Shown: positions 14,201 through 22,545 of the stretch, piece after piece
Position numbering within the stretch: position 1 is the first letter of the stretch
Layout of the letters: each line of letters opens with the position of its first letter
Source: Timema cristinae
Taxonomy: Eukaryota > Arthropoda > Insecta > Phasmatodea > Timematidae
Length of the DNA stretch: 64,000 nt
Assembly: GCA_039000515.1 (NCBI GenBank)
Contig: JBCFYV010000012.1
Location: 124,712,605 to 124,776,604, forward strand
Reading direction: 5' to 3'
Made by a program: the position numbers and the translations under genes
Notes under the pieces: model-generated
What the model saw: only the letters and a program-made list of their open reading frames with translations
Database searches by the model: none
Told to the model about the DNA's origin: nothing

Positions 14201-17200
14201 CAATCTTCACACTTCCATATTATAATAACTTTTACAGTTATCTTGATAATCTGTTTCCAGCTTGTAACCGGGTCAGTTTAGTAAAATTCCTCCATCTTCC
14301 TCTATTCTTCTACCACTCTTCCTCCTTTATTCTCTTCCATTCTTCTCCTTTGAATCACACTTTTTCTCTTACCTGCTCCTCCAATCTCTTTCTTGGCCTC
14401 CCTTGTAGTATTTTCCCCTCATCCTTAAAAGTATCTCTGCTAAGAAACTAATTGTTGTGTTAATTTTACAGGTCTAGTGTTTTTTGTTTTGTTTTTCAGG
14501 TGCCAGTGACATTTGAATTTATAAAAAAACTAGATGATTCGAGCTACTGCAAAGATTGGCTCAATATTGAGCCTTACGCTGGATTTATCATGCCAGGTGA
14601 ATTATTGTTATGAGCCCTCTTGTATATATGTTCCCATCCACATTTCCTGTACCTTCTTACAAATATGATACAATTACCTCATAAAGCAAAAATAAATAAT
14701 GTAGAATTAATATAACTTTTATAACGTCTCATTTAGAGTCACATTATTCGCATATTAAAGGGCAAGTAGTCAATTTTGAGAAAATATCCTATTTCATTTT
14801 GTTTCGCGTTTGTAAAATACATTAACAAATTCTACAATAAACTTTTAAAATATCGAGTTGCTCATCTAAATGCGCTAGTAAAATCTTGTAAAAACATATC
14901 TGGCGATGTCTCGAAGGATTGAACCTAATACACTTTCTCTAACCTGTGTTTTTCCTCCAGGCGAGAAGAGCGATATTAAGCTAGATGTTTACGTGGACAA
15001 GATGTCTGCCTACAAACTGAACTCTGGAGAAGACAAGCTATACGACATTCTGGTGCTTCACTTGGAGGGAGGGAAAGATATCTTCATAACAGTTACAGGT
15101 GACTATGACAGCTATTACCCAGGGTGCATCATTGGAACTGTTACAGGTGACTATGACAGCTATTACCCAGGGTGCATCATTGGAACTGTTACTGTGACAA
15201 GAGAAGTTGCTTAGGTTCGTGAGCTGTGTATTCAAATGATGGCACATTATCGATACATAGAGATGGTCGTGGAGGGAGTGAATTGAACTCGTCATTTGAA
15301 TGAGATTCATTGTCTTGTCGCTTAAAAGATTACTAAATGTCATGTACTATGCGTGATGCAGTGAGTTAAAGAGAACCATAGACATTATTTAAATATTGTA
15401 AAATCTATCATTTATTAGGATTGTCTCTGGTTGTTCTCTTAAAATAAAGGCAAGAGATTTAATTTTATATTCAATATTGTCTTTTTTCAACACCTCTTCT
15501 TAAAATCCTTTAGTGCTGGATGCATATATATTAATCATATTAATGTGTTAGTAGTGAAAAAAGTTCAATTAAGAGGAAGTGCACTCACATTTGCATGGAA
15601 ATATAGTGGAAGAACATTTTTTGAAACATCCTCACTACAAGATTGGAACCTCGAGCTCCCCTCGTGTCATTGATAGTGTAGTTTGCGGTAGTCTTTTGCG
15701 AGAGTGATGTCTTAGACCAGGGGTTCTCGGACATTTAGACGGGAAGAGCCCTCGCAATAAGAAACAACTGCTGGAGCCTTCATTAGAATGTACTCTACAT
15801 TACAACAGTTACCTTCTCCAAGTAGAAAACGGGAAATCTGACATGTTCTGACTGCACCTTTGGCGAGTGTCCTTTATTCAGACTTGAAAGAATTGTCAGT
15901 CCTAATTACTGATACTATTTTATATTGTGATAAACAAATAATGAATATTATAAAACTGACTCAAGGAGCCAGAGATAACTGTCGGAGCTCAAATACTCGG
16001 TGGAGCACAGTTAGAAAAAAAAAACTACCTTAGACCATCCTACCATCTGAGTGGGTCCTTTAATGCTAGAATTTTTATTTCGTGGGATTTCAAAACTAAG
16101 AATATATGTATTTTAAATCCTGACATCTTTGTTGATTGTCGATTATTTTTATACCAGAAAGATCAGAGTAGTTGGGAGTTAGACTTGACATCCCTCATAA
16201 ATAATGTTTTGAATCCTAACAACACCGCCATACACTTGTTGCTTGGTACTTTCCAGGCACTTACGAGCGCAGTTGTTTTGGATCATCTATCGAGGCATTG
16301 GTGTATATCAGTGTTCCCATTAGGGATATTCCAGTTGGCCGCATCGTGGAGTTGGTAAGCTTACTTCTCATTTTGGAATTCAAATTAAGCTCTAGTCTTA
16401 AGGAACTGGAGATTTCAAGGTCACCAAAACATAAGCTCTCCCTCCATTCAACCCTATCCTGACTTACAACCTCCTTAATATACATTTTCACACTACCCAC
16501 CCATCGATGTCTCGGCCTACCAAAGGGTCTTGTATCTCCAGGTTTCCCAACTAAATTGTTTTGTACATGTCTGTCATCACCCATCCCCCCTCGTCCTGCA
16601 TACCAGGATTATCTTTAATTTGTTTGGGATGCATACAAACCATCAACTTTTCAATTCTTGTTTTTTTTTATCCCTCTCTGTCTCAAATATAATTATTCTA
16701 AATATGTTGCTCTCAAAAACTCTCAATATGATTCCAACGACGACTATAAACAATTAATATACTTTAGCAAGGCCTTGGTTGTTGGAAAGATCGTTGTGTT
16801 GTGCCTTAAAATTCTGCCCAACAATCCTGGAGAATGGGATTTAAATCCAAATAGGGTCAAAGGTATTTACATTACACAAAACCAGGTGATGAATGAATCA
16901 GTCAAAGTTTGGAAATATGGTCACAAGGTCAATTTAACCCCACTTGCAAAAAAAAAAAAAAACTTTGGGGGGGGGGGGGGGGATTGACACCTTAGACCAT
17001 TTGACCACTAATCTCACTGTCATCAGCAGTCCAGTCTATTGTGTTGTTGTCAAGTCTGGGTTTAGAGTATTTGAACAATGTTATTAGATAACCTCTAAAA
17101 ACCAGAAGATATTGCTGGTCTGTTCAGCTTATGTCTCTCTTGTAGGAGAACAGTAAAGAGATCTTGTCTGTTCAGCTTATGTCTCTCTTGTAGGAGAACA

Positions 17201-20200
17201 GTAAAGAGATCTTGTCTGTTCACCTTATGTCTCTCTTGTAGGAGAACAGTAAAGAAATCTTGTCTGTTCAGCTTATGTCTCTCTTGTAGGAGAACAATAA
17301 AGAGATCTTGTCTGTTCAGCTTATGTCTCTCTTGTAGGAGAACAGTAAAGAAATCTTGTCTGTTCAGCTTATGTGTCTCTTGTAGGAGAACAATAAAGAG
17401 ATCTTGTCTGTTCAGCTTATGTCTCTCTTGTAGGAGAACAGTAAAGAGATCTTGTCTGTTCAGCTTATGTCTCTCTTGTAGGAGAACAATAAAGAGATCT
17501 TGTCTGTTCAGCTTATGTCTCTCTTGTAGGAGAACAGTAAAGAAATATTGTCTGTTCAGCTTATGTCTCTCTTGTAAGAGAACAATAAAGAGATCTTGTC
17601 TGTTCAGCTTATGTCTCTCTTGTAGGAGAACAGTAAAGAGATCTCTAGCTCCCAAGAGCCATACCCTATTCCTAAAGAGATCTGGTTCCTGGTGGACCAC
17701 TTGTACCGACACGGCTTGAAACAGCAGCACCTCTTTGAGCAGCCGGGACTTCATTCAGAGCTGGTTGCCATCAGGAACTGGCTGGACTGCGGCTCACCAG
17801 ATCCCATGCGTATCCTTCCACCATACATAGCTCCTAATTATTGGTACCAAATGGACAACACGAGTGATTTGATAACTGGATTAATTCTATAAGTCATATA
17901 AAGATTACCATAATTATCCATACAAGGTGACCTGGTGGTCTAGGGTAAGGTGTCAGACTTCTATGCTGGCGGCCGGGGTTCAATCCTCGGTCCCGGCACA
18001 GATTTATCTGATTGCCAAACCCTTCCTTCACCTCTGACAAGACGTGTATTAATCACAACTTGTGAATGTGGGGAATGCCAGGCCTCCACCATGGTTTGGA
18101 TTCCACGTTAAACTGTAGGTCCTCCATTTCATCTCATATTCACCCTACCATTACACATTAGCGTAAGTGCATACAACCCGAACGGGTAGTAAGACGCGGT
18201 GCAAATAATAATAATAATTATCCATACAAAGCACCATTGATGTACCAAACAGGGTTTTTCTGAATAATACAATTTACTCTTTCTTTTAAGTTACTAATGG
18301 TTTAAATTATGAGTAAAACTACCCTTAATTTCAGTGCTAGATGTCTGATTCTAAAACGCCCCCCTAGGGTACCTCATGGAAACCTGTTTTAGCCAAGTCT
18401 TATCCTGATTGATGAACTGGGTTCGTCTCTAGGCTGAAATACAGACATAAACAGCGTTGCTTGAACCACTTTTCCGAGCTCACTGGGTCATGGAACGCTG
18501 ACTCCCGCAAGGGTTCTTTGTCCAATGTTACTAGATGACAACTAGAGTTTTTATCCTCTTGAGTAGTTATAGAGTAGACTCAATTTGACCGCAGGTGAAC
18601 CATGTGCATTATAAATAGACGTAAACACCAAATATCTCTAATTTAACACTTTTGGAGAAAGAACACTTGCGTTCTCGGGTGAAGAGCCATCAACATTTTT
18701 AATATAACTTTTTTGACCCTCACATGAGTTCCTCTAACGGGGTGGTCATGAGATGCTAGGACTGCCGTAGCTTCATATGTCTTATAATCTAACCTAAGAT
18801 TAGGACAGGCACAACGTCCAGTTCCCAGCCGTTAATTCATCACACTGAAAGGGTAAACCCCACAATTCACCAATGATACATTTTTCAGACACTGTGGGAA
18901 TCGAACTTGGGACCCTTAGCTCAGTAGACAAACACACTACTGACTGGGCTAAGGCATAGGATTCATGAAAAAGTATGAATTGTGTTAATTGTAATTTGAG
19001 GTTTACAACTTGTGAGTTTGTGGGTGAATGTGTGGAATACCAGGCCTCCACCGTGGTTCGGATCCCACGTTAAACTGTAGGTCCTCCATTTCATCTCACA
19101 ATAACCCTACCATTACACATTAGCGTAAGTGCGTATAGCCCGAACGGGTAGTAAGACGCGGTGCGATTAATAATAACTATTATTATTATTATTTGGGGTT
19201 TAGTTTTGAGTAAAAATATATTTGAGCTAAATACTGTTGAATGAGACATGTTTTCCTGAGCAGTTTCTCTCAGCAGGCGGAGTCCACTCAGTCGTAGAAG
19301 CTCTACTCCTCCTCCTTGAGTCAACAGCAGAGCCCATAATACCGTACAACCTTCATAATGTTTGTTTAGCTGCTGGCTCTAATTACTTACAATGTAAACA
19401 GGTGTGTAATCATCTTTGTTCCTCTAAAAACAACTTCACCTCTTGCATGTCTATAATTACCTTTAGATTTACTGCAACAAAAACATCTGCATAGTACAAA
19501 TGTTTTCAAGTGATGTTTTCAAATGATGTTGTGCACATGCCTAGGTTGTGATGCAGCTACCAGAGCACCGTAAAAATGTTTTCAAGTGATGTTGTGCACA
19601 TGCCTAGGTTGTGATGCAGCTACCAGAGCACCGTAAAAATGTTTTCAAATGATGTTGTGCACATGCCTAGGTTGTGATGCAGCTACCAGAGCACCGTAAA
19701 AATGTTTTCAAGTGATATTGTGCACATGCCTAGGTTGTGATGCAGCTACCAGAGCACCGTAAAAATGTTTTCAAGTGATATTGTGCACATGCCTAGGTTG
19801 TGATGCAGCTACCAGAGCACCGTAAAAATGTTTTCAAGTGATGTTGTGCACATGCCTAGGTTGTGATGCAGCTACCAGAGCACCGTAAAAATGTTTTCAA
19901 GTGATGTTGTGCACATGCCTAGGTTGTGATGCAGCTACCAGAGCACCGTAAAAATGTTTTCAAGTGATATTGTGCACATGCCTAGGTTGTGATGCAGCTA
20001 CCAGAGCACCGTAAAAATGTTTTCAAGTGATATTGTGCACATGCCTAGGTTGTGATGCAGCTACCAGAGCACCGTAAAAATGTCTTCCTGTACTTGTGTG
20101 CATTTCTTCAAGAGACACTCGGTCACGTCACAGAAAATGGACTTGATGCAAAAACAGTTGGTAAGCGTATTCACTGCCATTTGAAATAATTAGAGGTGTG

Positions 20201-20772
20201 CGAGTGGTCAGGTTTCACTTTGAGTCTAGTTTGAATAGAGTTTAAATGATAGTGTTGAGTTCTTTTTTCAATTTGAGTAATAGAGAGAAATATTTGTATT
20301 AGAAATATAACAGCTGGATTTCTGTCAAAGATATATGAATTAGGGTTCGTATTCAATTCATAATTCTGAATCTTAATATTTGAAGGATTCTTATAGAATT
20401 TGATGCAAATCCAAAAGTCAAAATTAACTTTTTAAAAAAGTCAGCATTAATCCATTATTTCAACACAGTTTACTGACCCTATTTAGACTTGGATTCATTT
20501 TGAACCCATTTTATTATTTATTTTGGATTTATTTTGAGTAAGGCAGCTCAAATCCAAATTAAAAATCTATGTGTTATGCAGAGCTAAACTGTTGATACAC
20601 GTGTATTGTTGCAGCCACTCTTTTTGGCACAATCTTCCTTAGAGACCCCCCAAGGAGTCGCGCTGAGCTGTCATCACGGTCTCGCAACAACCAGGCTGTC
20701 ACGCGCAAGAAGGCCAACTTTGTGTACCACTTTCTAGTCAACGATCAAAGTGACTTGATACTTGGACGTTAG
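2178..20772 (+). CDS. Ocrl: OCRL/INPP5B-type inositol polyphosphate 5-phosphatase, 5'-partial, 13 exons
   Basis: Removes the 5-phosphate from PI(4,5)P2 and related phosphoinositides on endosomal, Golgi and plasma membranes (family knowledge). Exons read from the sequence: 2178-2348, 4810-4972, 5610-5788, 9923-10144, 11147-11282, 13571-13750, 14500-14596, 14961-15098, 16257-16354, 17626-17809, 19274-19401, 20049-20160 and 20615-20772 (stop TAG 20770-20772). Every junction is GT-AG and every phase matches, giving 654 codons. Domain order is 5-phosphatase, ASH, then RhoGAP-like, as in human OCRL (about 900 aa). The missing N-terminus, with the usual PH domain, must lie before the window. One gene of this type serves for OCRL and INPP5B in insects, so the symbol is by class. 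Introns are loaded with minisatellites and transposons. A candidate ATTAAA poly(A) signal lies at 20876. Assignment is firm; exact exon choice at 15098 versus 15146 is open. Confidence 0.95.
3842..3939. repeat. 49-bp perfect tandem duplication
   Basis: The unit beginning GTCTAGTCTTGCTTTTTATT occurs at 3842 and again at 3891 with no visible mismatch, in the intron 2349-4809. The rest of that intron from about 2350 to 4060 shows no gene or recognised element. Confidence 0.95.
4068..4180 (-). mobile_element. SINE-B fragment (tRNA-like head)
   Basis: Reverse-strand copy of the SINE-B head: CGAGACCCTTGGCTCA on + is the complement of a tRNA-like A-box region, with the TTCACAG-type body (TACTGTGAAAGGGGGAAATT) beside it. 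Truncated and diverged; same family as 6660-6900. Confidence 0.5.
4445..4697 (+). mobile_element. SINE-B copy with (AAT)n-type tail
   Basis: Aligns along its length with 6660-6900: tRNA-like head (CTCGGTCGGTAGCGTGTCTC), body TTTCACAGTGATAAACAAAT, then GTGTGCTGATATAATAATTT and GCATGTTAAATA, ending in ATAATAACAATAATAATAAT. Sits in the OCRL intron 110 bp upstream of exon 4810. Confidence 0.75.
5230..5497. repeat. Near-loopless palindrome made of two head-to-head tRNA-like SINE ends
   Basis: The left arm (5230-5358) read in reverse complement matches the right arm (about 5359-5497). Shared blocks include AAGGCAAANTCTGTGATGGACG and GAATCAAACTCAGGACCTTT versus its complement. Each arm carries a tRNA-like head; the right arm reads TAGCTCAGTGGTAAGAGCA (A box) and GGTCCTGAGTTGATTCC (B box). 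It lies in the intron 4973-5609. Confidence 0.85.
5836..5935 (-). mobile_element. SINE-C head fragment
   Basis: On + reads CATTCGAACCCCGTCATC, then CAGTCCAGTCTATTGTGA and TTTAGACCATTCGACCA. Same tRNA-like head as 29430-29665 and 16980-17045, reverse orientation. Intronic. Confidence 0.5.
6100..6384. repeat. Inverted repeat with about 103-bp arms and a 78-bp loop
   Basis: Left arm 6100-6203 and right arm 6282-6384 are reverse complements at roughly 90 percent. Shared core on the left strand: GGACAAACTCAAAATGGCCT, then a short stretch and GAAGAACACAGTTCACACT. Related single-arm copies occur at 7050-7155 and 14610-14690, so this is a dispersed family arranged as a hairpin (foldback or MITE-like). 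Confidence 0.85.
6660..6900 (+). mobile_element. SINE-B copy
   Basis: tRNA-like head with A-box-like TTAGCTCAGTCAGTAGCG and B-box-like GGCTTCAATTTCTGGG, body with CCTTTCACAGTGGTTAATTA, and end GTGTGCTGATATAATCAGCC, then GTGCATGTTAAATAA. Matches 4445-4697 and the reverse copy 18795-18960. Confidence 0.75.
7412..9563 (+). mobile_element. Tigger/pogo-type DNA transposon with TIRs and TA target duplication
   Basis: Terminal inverted repeats: CAGTAGAGCGTCGCAAATCC at 7412, and on the other strand CAGTGGAGCGTCGTTAATCC from 9563. Flanking TA at 7410-7411 and 9564-9565 is the usual Tc1/mariner-pogo target duplication. Inside is a decayed transposase (7650-9262). Length 2152 bp is normal for Tigger. 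It lies in the OCRL intron between exons 5788 and 9923, same strand as the gene. Confidence 0.95.
7650..9262 (+). pseudogene. Tigger/jerky-like transposase, multiply disrupted
   Basis: Reads a CENP-B-type HTH start (LSLEDKL, then GASLAKI and [10 protein letters not shown]), a second DNA-binding part ([30 protein letters not shown]) and a DDE catalytic core ([26 protein letters not shown]). Damage seen: TAA near 7708, TAG at 7757 in the HTH, TAA near 7985, a frameshift near 8215 before [12 protein letters not shown], a lost base near 8530 that breaks the second catalytic motif (DNAP-type, here DIA), and TAA at 9099 with a further shift downstream. Homologous residues continue to about 9262. 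Not functional. Confidence 0.9.
10206..11104. repeat. 31/33-bp two-variant minisatellite filling an OCRL intron
   Basis: About 27-28 copies of TTATAGTATTGATCCTTGAC followed by TATCATGATATCC (33 bp) or CATGATATCC-type (31 bp). The two unit types are interspersed. The long unit carries the perfect palindrome TATCATGATA. The array starts about 60 bp after the donor of exon 9923-10144 and stops about 43 bp before exon 11147, so the intron is nearly all repeat. Confidence 0.97.
11550..12360 (+). repeat. Dispersed repeat family D copy, with unrelated insert
   Basis: 11550-11635 (ACCTCGAATCATTTG, then TTTTAGAGCTTTAAG) and 12075-12360 (GGTTCAGAACCAATTATTAT, ATTTATGTTTCCTCTTGTGT, GATTTGATCCAACTCTA) match the two halves of the family-D copy at 13800-14165. 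The 440 bp between them is an unidentified insert. Intronic. Confidence 0.6.
12715..12970 (+). mobile_element. SINE-C copy
   Basis: tRNA-like head GTCGAATGGTCCGAGGTGCC, body ATGAAAATATGGGTACAATT and tail ATAACCTGATCAGGTAGTTA followed by an A-rich end. Matches the reverse copies at 29430-29665 and 41135-41380. The tail resembles that of SINE-A. Confidence 0.65.
13571..16354 (+). CDS. Ocrl: ASH-domain segment of the OCRL-type gene, with a duplicated 5' splice site
   Basis: Four exons (13571-13750, 14500-14596, 14961-15098, 16257-16354) encode the linker and the ASH (Ig-like) domain that in human OCRL binds Rab GTPases and APPL1. Recognisable strings are [45 protein letters not shown] and [12 protein letters not shown]. 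The end of the third exon is tandemly duplicated with its donor site: GT at 15099 and again at 15147. Ending at 15098 gives the conserved join [11 protein letters not shown]. Ending at 15146 adds 16 in-frame codons with no stop. The first form matches the family best. Confidence 0.93.
13800..14165 (+). repeat. Dispersed repeat family D copy
   Basis: Fullest uninterrupted copy: CCTTGGATCCCTAGGG at the start, TCAATTTTTCAAGTGAAATT, AATAATGTTAACATTTAGTC, and AAAATAGTGGACTTGACACA at the end. Used to show that the Tigger element at 7412 interrupted another copy. Intronic, no coding potential. Confidence 0.7.
14260..14430 (-). mobile_element. RTE-like LINE 3' fragment
   Basis: Complement contains GAAGATGGAGGAATTTTACT, then AAACTGACCCGG and CAAGGGAGGCCAAGAAAGAG, matching the 3' part of the LINE at 25497-25889 in opposite orientation. 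Intronic. Confidence 0.65.
14610..14690 (+). repeat. Single-arm copy of the 6100-6384 inverted-repeat family
   Basis: CCATCCACATTTCCTGTACC then TTCTTACAAATATGATACAA matches the right arm at 6340-6390 (TACAAATATAATACAATTAC). Begins 14 bp after the donor at 14597. Confidence 0.55.
15091..15193. repeat. 48-bp tandem duplication carrying the OCRL exon end and its 5' splice site
   Basis: The unit GTTACAGGTGACTATGACAG plus the following 28 bp occurs twice in full, with no visible mismatch, and a third partial copy starts GTTAC at 15188. Each full copy contains the donor (ACAG|GTGACT), at 15098/15099 and 15146/15147. Confidence 0.97.
15580..16070. repeat. Old SINE-C and hAT-like debris
   Basis: 15580-15725 on + reads TTTGCATGGAAATATAGTGG and ends ATGTCTTAGACC, like the reverse SINE-C copies. 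CAGGGGTTCTCGGACATTTA at 15718 resembles the ends of hAT-derived MITEs, and TTAGACCATCCTACCA at 16031 is a second SINE-C head. Boundaries are unclear. Intronic. Confidence 0.35.
16948..17050 (-). repeat. A15/G16 homopolymer pair followed by a SINE-C head fragment
   Basis: An A run (16948-16962) and a G run (16967-16982) directly precede TTAGACCATTTGACCAC and CATCAGCAGTCCAGTCTATT, the reverse SINE-C head also seen at 5836-5935. Long G runs also occur at 23106 and 27642. Confidence 0.6.
17114..17644. repeat. 48-bp minisatellite whose unit is an OCRL 3' splice site
   Basis: Eleven units. Each has 30 bp of intron end (TTGTCTGTTCAGCTTATGTC, TCTCTTGTAG) and the first 18 bp of the exon (GAGAACAGTAAAGAGATC). 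The AG of the first unit is at 17145 and of the last at 17625, exactly ten periods apart. One unit near 17577 reads TGTAAG instead of TGTAGG. In the exon frame each unit ends in a stop at the next acceptor. The minus strand is open throughout by chance of period 3. Confidence 0.97.
17626..20772 (+). CDS. Ocrl: RhoGAP-like C-terminal segment of the OCRL-type gene
   Basis: Four exons encode the C-terminal RhoGAP-like domain ([74 protein letters not shown]), ending in [13 protein letters not shown]. In OCRL this domain binds Rac/Cdc42 and F&H peptides but is thought to lack GAP activity. The exon at 17626 and the exon at 20049 are each preceded by a tandem array whose unit is that exon's own 3' splice site. 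The join at 17809/19274 (C|CA) makes Pro in DPM-PGGVHS, matching the family IPGSNHSVAEAL. An upstream AG before 19274 puts the exon out of frame, which decided the boundary. Confidence 0.94.
17926..18213 (+). mobile_element. SINE-A, full length, 16-bp target duplication
   Basis: Starts GGTGACCTGGTGGTCTAGGG with a tRNA-like head (B box GGTTCAATCC), a conserved body (GAATGCCAGGCCTCCACC, GGTCCTCCATTTCATCTCA) and tail ACCCGAACGGGTAGTAAGAC followed by (AAT)n. Flanked by ATAATTATCCATACAA at 17910-17925 and 18214-18229. Inserted in the OCRL intron, same strand. Confidence 0.93.
18795..18960 (-). mobile_element. SINE-B copy, reverse
   Basis: On + reads CAGTTCCCAGCCGTTAATTC, ACTGAAAGGGTAAACCCCAC and GACCCTTAGCTCAGTAGACA, the complement of the SINE-B body and head at 6660-6900. 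Intronic. Confidence 0.7.
19004..19191 (+). mobile_element. SINE-A, 5'-truncated
   Basis: Lacks the tRNA-like head. It begins near ACAACTTGTGAGTTTGTGGG, then CCAGGCCTCCACCGTGGTTC and tail CCCGAACGGGTAGTAAGACG, followed by an (ATT)-rich end. Same strand as the OCRL gene, 80 bp before exon 19274. Confidence 0.85.
19518..20085. repeat. 63-bp minisatellite whose unit is an OCRL 3' splice site
   Basis: Nine copies of the acceptor CCTAG followed by GTTGTGATGCAGCTACCAGA. The AG of the first is at 19544 and of the last, functional one at 20048: 504 bp, exactly eight periods. Each unit is 28 bp of intron end plus 35 bp of exon start. Units vary almost only at GATGTTG/GATATTG. Read in the exon frame, a unit meets TGA after 14 codons. 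Confidence 0.98.
20195..20590. repeat. AT-rich dispersed repeat starting AGAGGTGTGCGAG
   Basis: The start AGAGGTGTGCGAG resembles the terminal motif of the elements at 21110 and 25273, followed by many short TTGAAT/AATCCAAA motifs. Likely an old MITE in the last OCRL intron; far end not clear. Confidence 0.35.
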
Positions 20773-21225
20773 TCAGACACAATGACGTGTCACAAACTCT
20801 TTCTTGGATGACCTGAGCTGCTTCTAGCCCCAAATGAATATTGATGCCGTTCATTGTCAACAATTGTTTAGTTTAATTAAAACCAGTCAAAAGCTGATTT
20901 TTATCAATCTAGTGTTTCGATAACTTCACATTTACAGTTTAAATTGTAGGCCTGTTTTGGTTAACTCGGAATAACAAGACGATCTTTGTTTGTGTGTATT
21001 TTTTAATGTGAATGTCTGGGGGCATTACTATGCTACGCCAAAATATAATCATTCCAAAATATTATTATCTTAGGTTTTTAAAAAATTAAGAATTCATAAG
21101 CCTAATTAATAGGAGTGTGTGAAGTCCACTTTTTCAATCAAGCGAAGTTGGTTTGAATAATATGAAATATTCCCGAAGCCGAATCAAAGTTTGAATATTT
21201 TAAAAAAAATGTTAATTGTTGGATC

Positions 21226-21229
21226 AAAA

Positions 21230-21281
<52 letters not shown>
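21226..21281. repeat. A-run, (TA)n and (CA)n microsatellite
   Basis: A run to 21238, TA dinucleotides to about 21266, then CA to 21281. A repeat like the 25273 element (AATAGGAGTGTGTGAAG, TTTGAATATT) precedes it from 21110, and a SINE-B body fragment follows at about 21316-21415. Confidence 0.9.
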
Positions 21282-21315
21282 TTTGCATTACTATGTAAAT
21301 TAGAATCTATCATTG

Positions 21316-21415
21316 TTAAAATGTGTGTTTACCCTTTCACAGTGATAAATTGACTGCCGGGGACTGGATGTGGTGCCTGTTCTAGTCTTAAGATAGATTA
21401 TAAGGCATATAAAGC
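21316..21415 (+). mobile_element. SINE-B body fragment
   Basis: TTTACCCTTTCACAGTGATA, then ACTGCCGGGGACTGGATGTG matches the body of SINE-B at 6770-6850, without the tRNA-like head. Confidence 0.55.
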
Positions 21416-21831
21416 TACGACAGGTGGTGGTAAATATATGACTTGAATAAAAAACTGGCCCAGGCTGGATGTACAAAAAATAACTATGTAAATTTAGGTA
21501 TTGAATACAATTTACATAATGCTATATTTAAAATATGATTAATGTATTTTGTCTTTTGGATATGGAAGGATAGACTTAGAAGAAAAAGTTCAAAAACAGG
21601 AGAACCATAAAGACACGAGGTGCAGCCGGGATGACAGATAATAACTGATGAAGGATGTGGAGGAGTACAGGGTGTTAAAGTTGAGAGCTCGGGAAGTGAT
21701 AACAAATTGTCGGTGGTGGACCTAGACGGTGTGAAGTGATAAGAATAGAAGATAGAAAGAGGCCAAAGATAAAGAACCGGAATATGAAGGATTTGGATGT
21801 AAGGCATGATATCAACAACGGAAATAGAAAT

Positions 21832-22545
21832 ATGTGGTAAAACAGACGGAAGAGTGAAGGAAGCAAGACAGAGGTAATATGTGGTAAAACAGACATAAGA
21901 GTGAAGGAAGCAAGACACCGAGGTGGAATGACAGAGGAAATATGTGGTAAAACAGACGGAAGAGTGAAAGAAGCAAGACACCGTGGTGGAATGACAGAGG
22001 AAATAGTGGTTTAAACAGACGGAAGAGTGAAAGATAGAAGAACACTGGTGGAATGACAGAGGAATTATGTGGTAAAACAGACGGAGAGTGAAAGAGCAAG
22101 ACACCGTGTGGAATGACAGAGGAAATATTGTTAAAACAGCGGAAGAGTGAAAGAAGCAAGGACACCGTGGTGGAATTTGACAGAGGAAATATGTGTAAAA
22201 CGAGGAAGAGTGAGGAAGCAAGACAGAGGTAATATGTGGTAAAACAGACATAAGAGTGAAGGAAGCAAGACACGAGGTGGAATGACAGAGGAAATATGTG
22301 GTAAAACAGAAGAAGAGTGAAAGAAGCAAGACACGTGGTTGGAATGACAGAGGAAATATGTGGTAAAACAGACGGAAGAGTGAAAGAAGCAAGACACCGT
22401 GGTGGAATGACAGAGGAAATATGTGGTAAAACAGACGGAAGAGTGAAAGAAGCAAGACACCGTGGTGGAATGACAGAGGAAATATGTGGTAAAACAGACG
22501 GAAGAGTGAAAGAAGCAAGACACCGTGGTAGAATGACAGAGGAAA
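21832..22545. repeat. 63-bp minisatellite inside a LINE coding segment
   Basis: About 11 copies of AATATGTGGTAAAACAGACG plus 43 bp more; the last three are nearly identical and the earlier ones carry indels. The + strand reads a 21-residue unit with ICGKTDGRVKEARHRGGMTE. The last copy runs into LINE sequence (GREEDSKGN-type block split by a SINE), so the array seems to be an amplified piece of a LINE reading frame. Confidence 0.9.

Noticed and set aside
15038..15343. Minus-strand 101-aa frame with internal duplication
   Set aside because: Antisense of the duplicated OCRL exon end.
17095..17754. 219-aa minus-strand protein with 16-residue repeats
   Set aside because: It is the antisense of the 48-bp splice-site array and an OCRL exon; the frame is open only because the period is a multiple of three.
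17926..18000. Functional tRNA genes at SINE-A, SINE-B and SINE-C heads
   Set aside because: Heads have A/B-box-like words but sit in repeated elements with bodies, (AAT)n tails and target duplications; no clean cloverleaf was seen.
19518..20085. CRISPR-like array of identical repeats
   Set aside because: Repeats are directly adjacent with no variable spacers and contain host exon sequence; this is a eukaryotic minisatellite.
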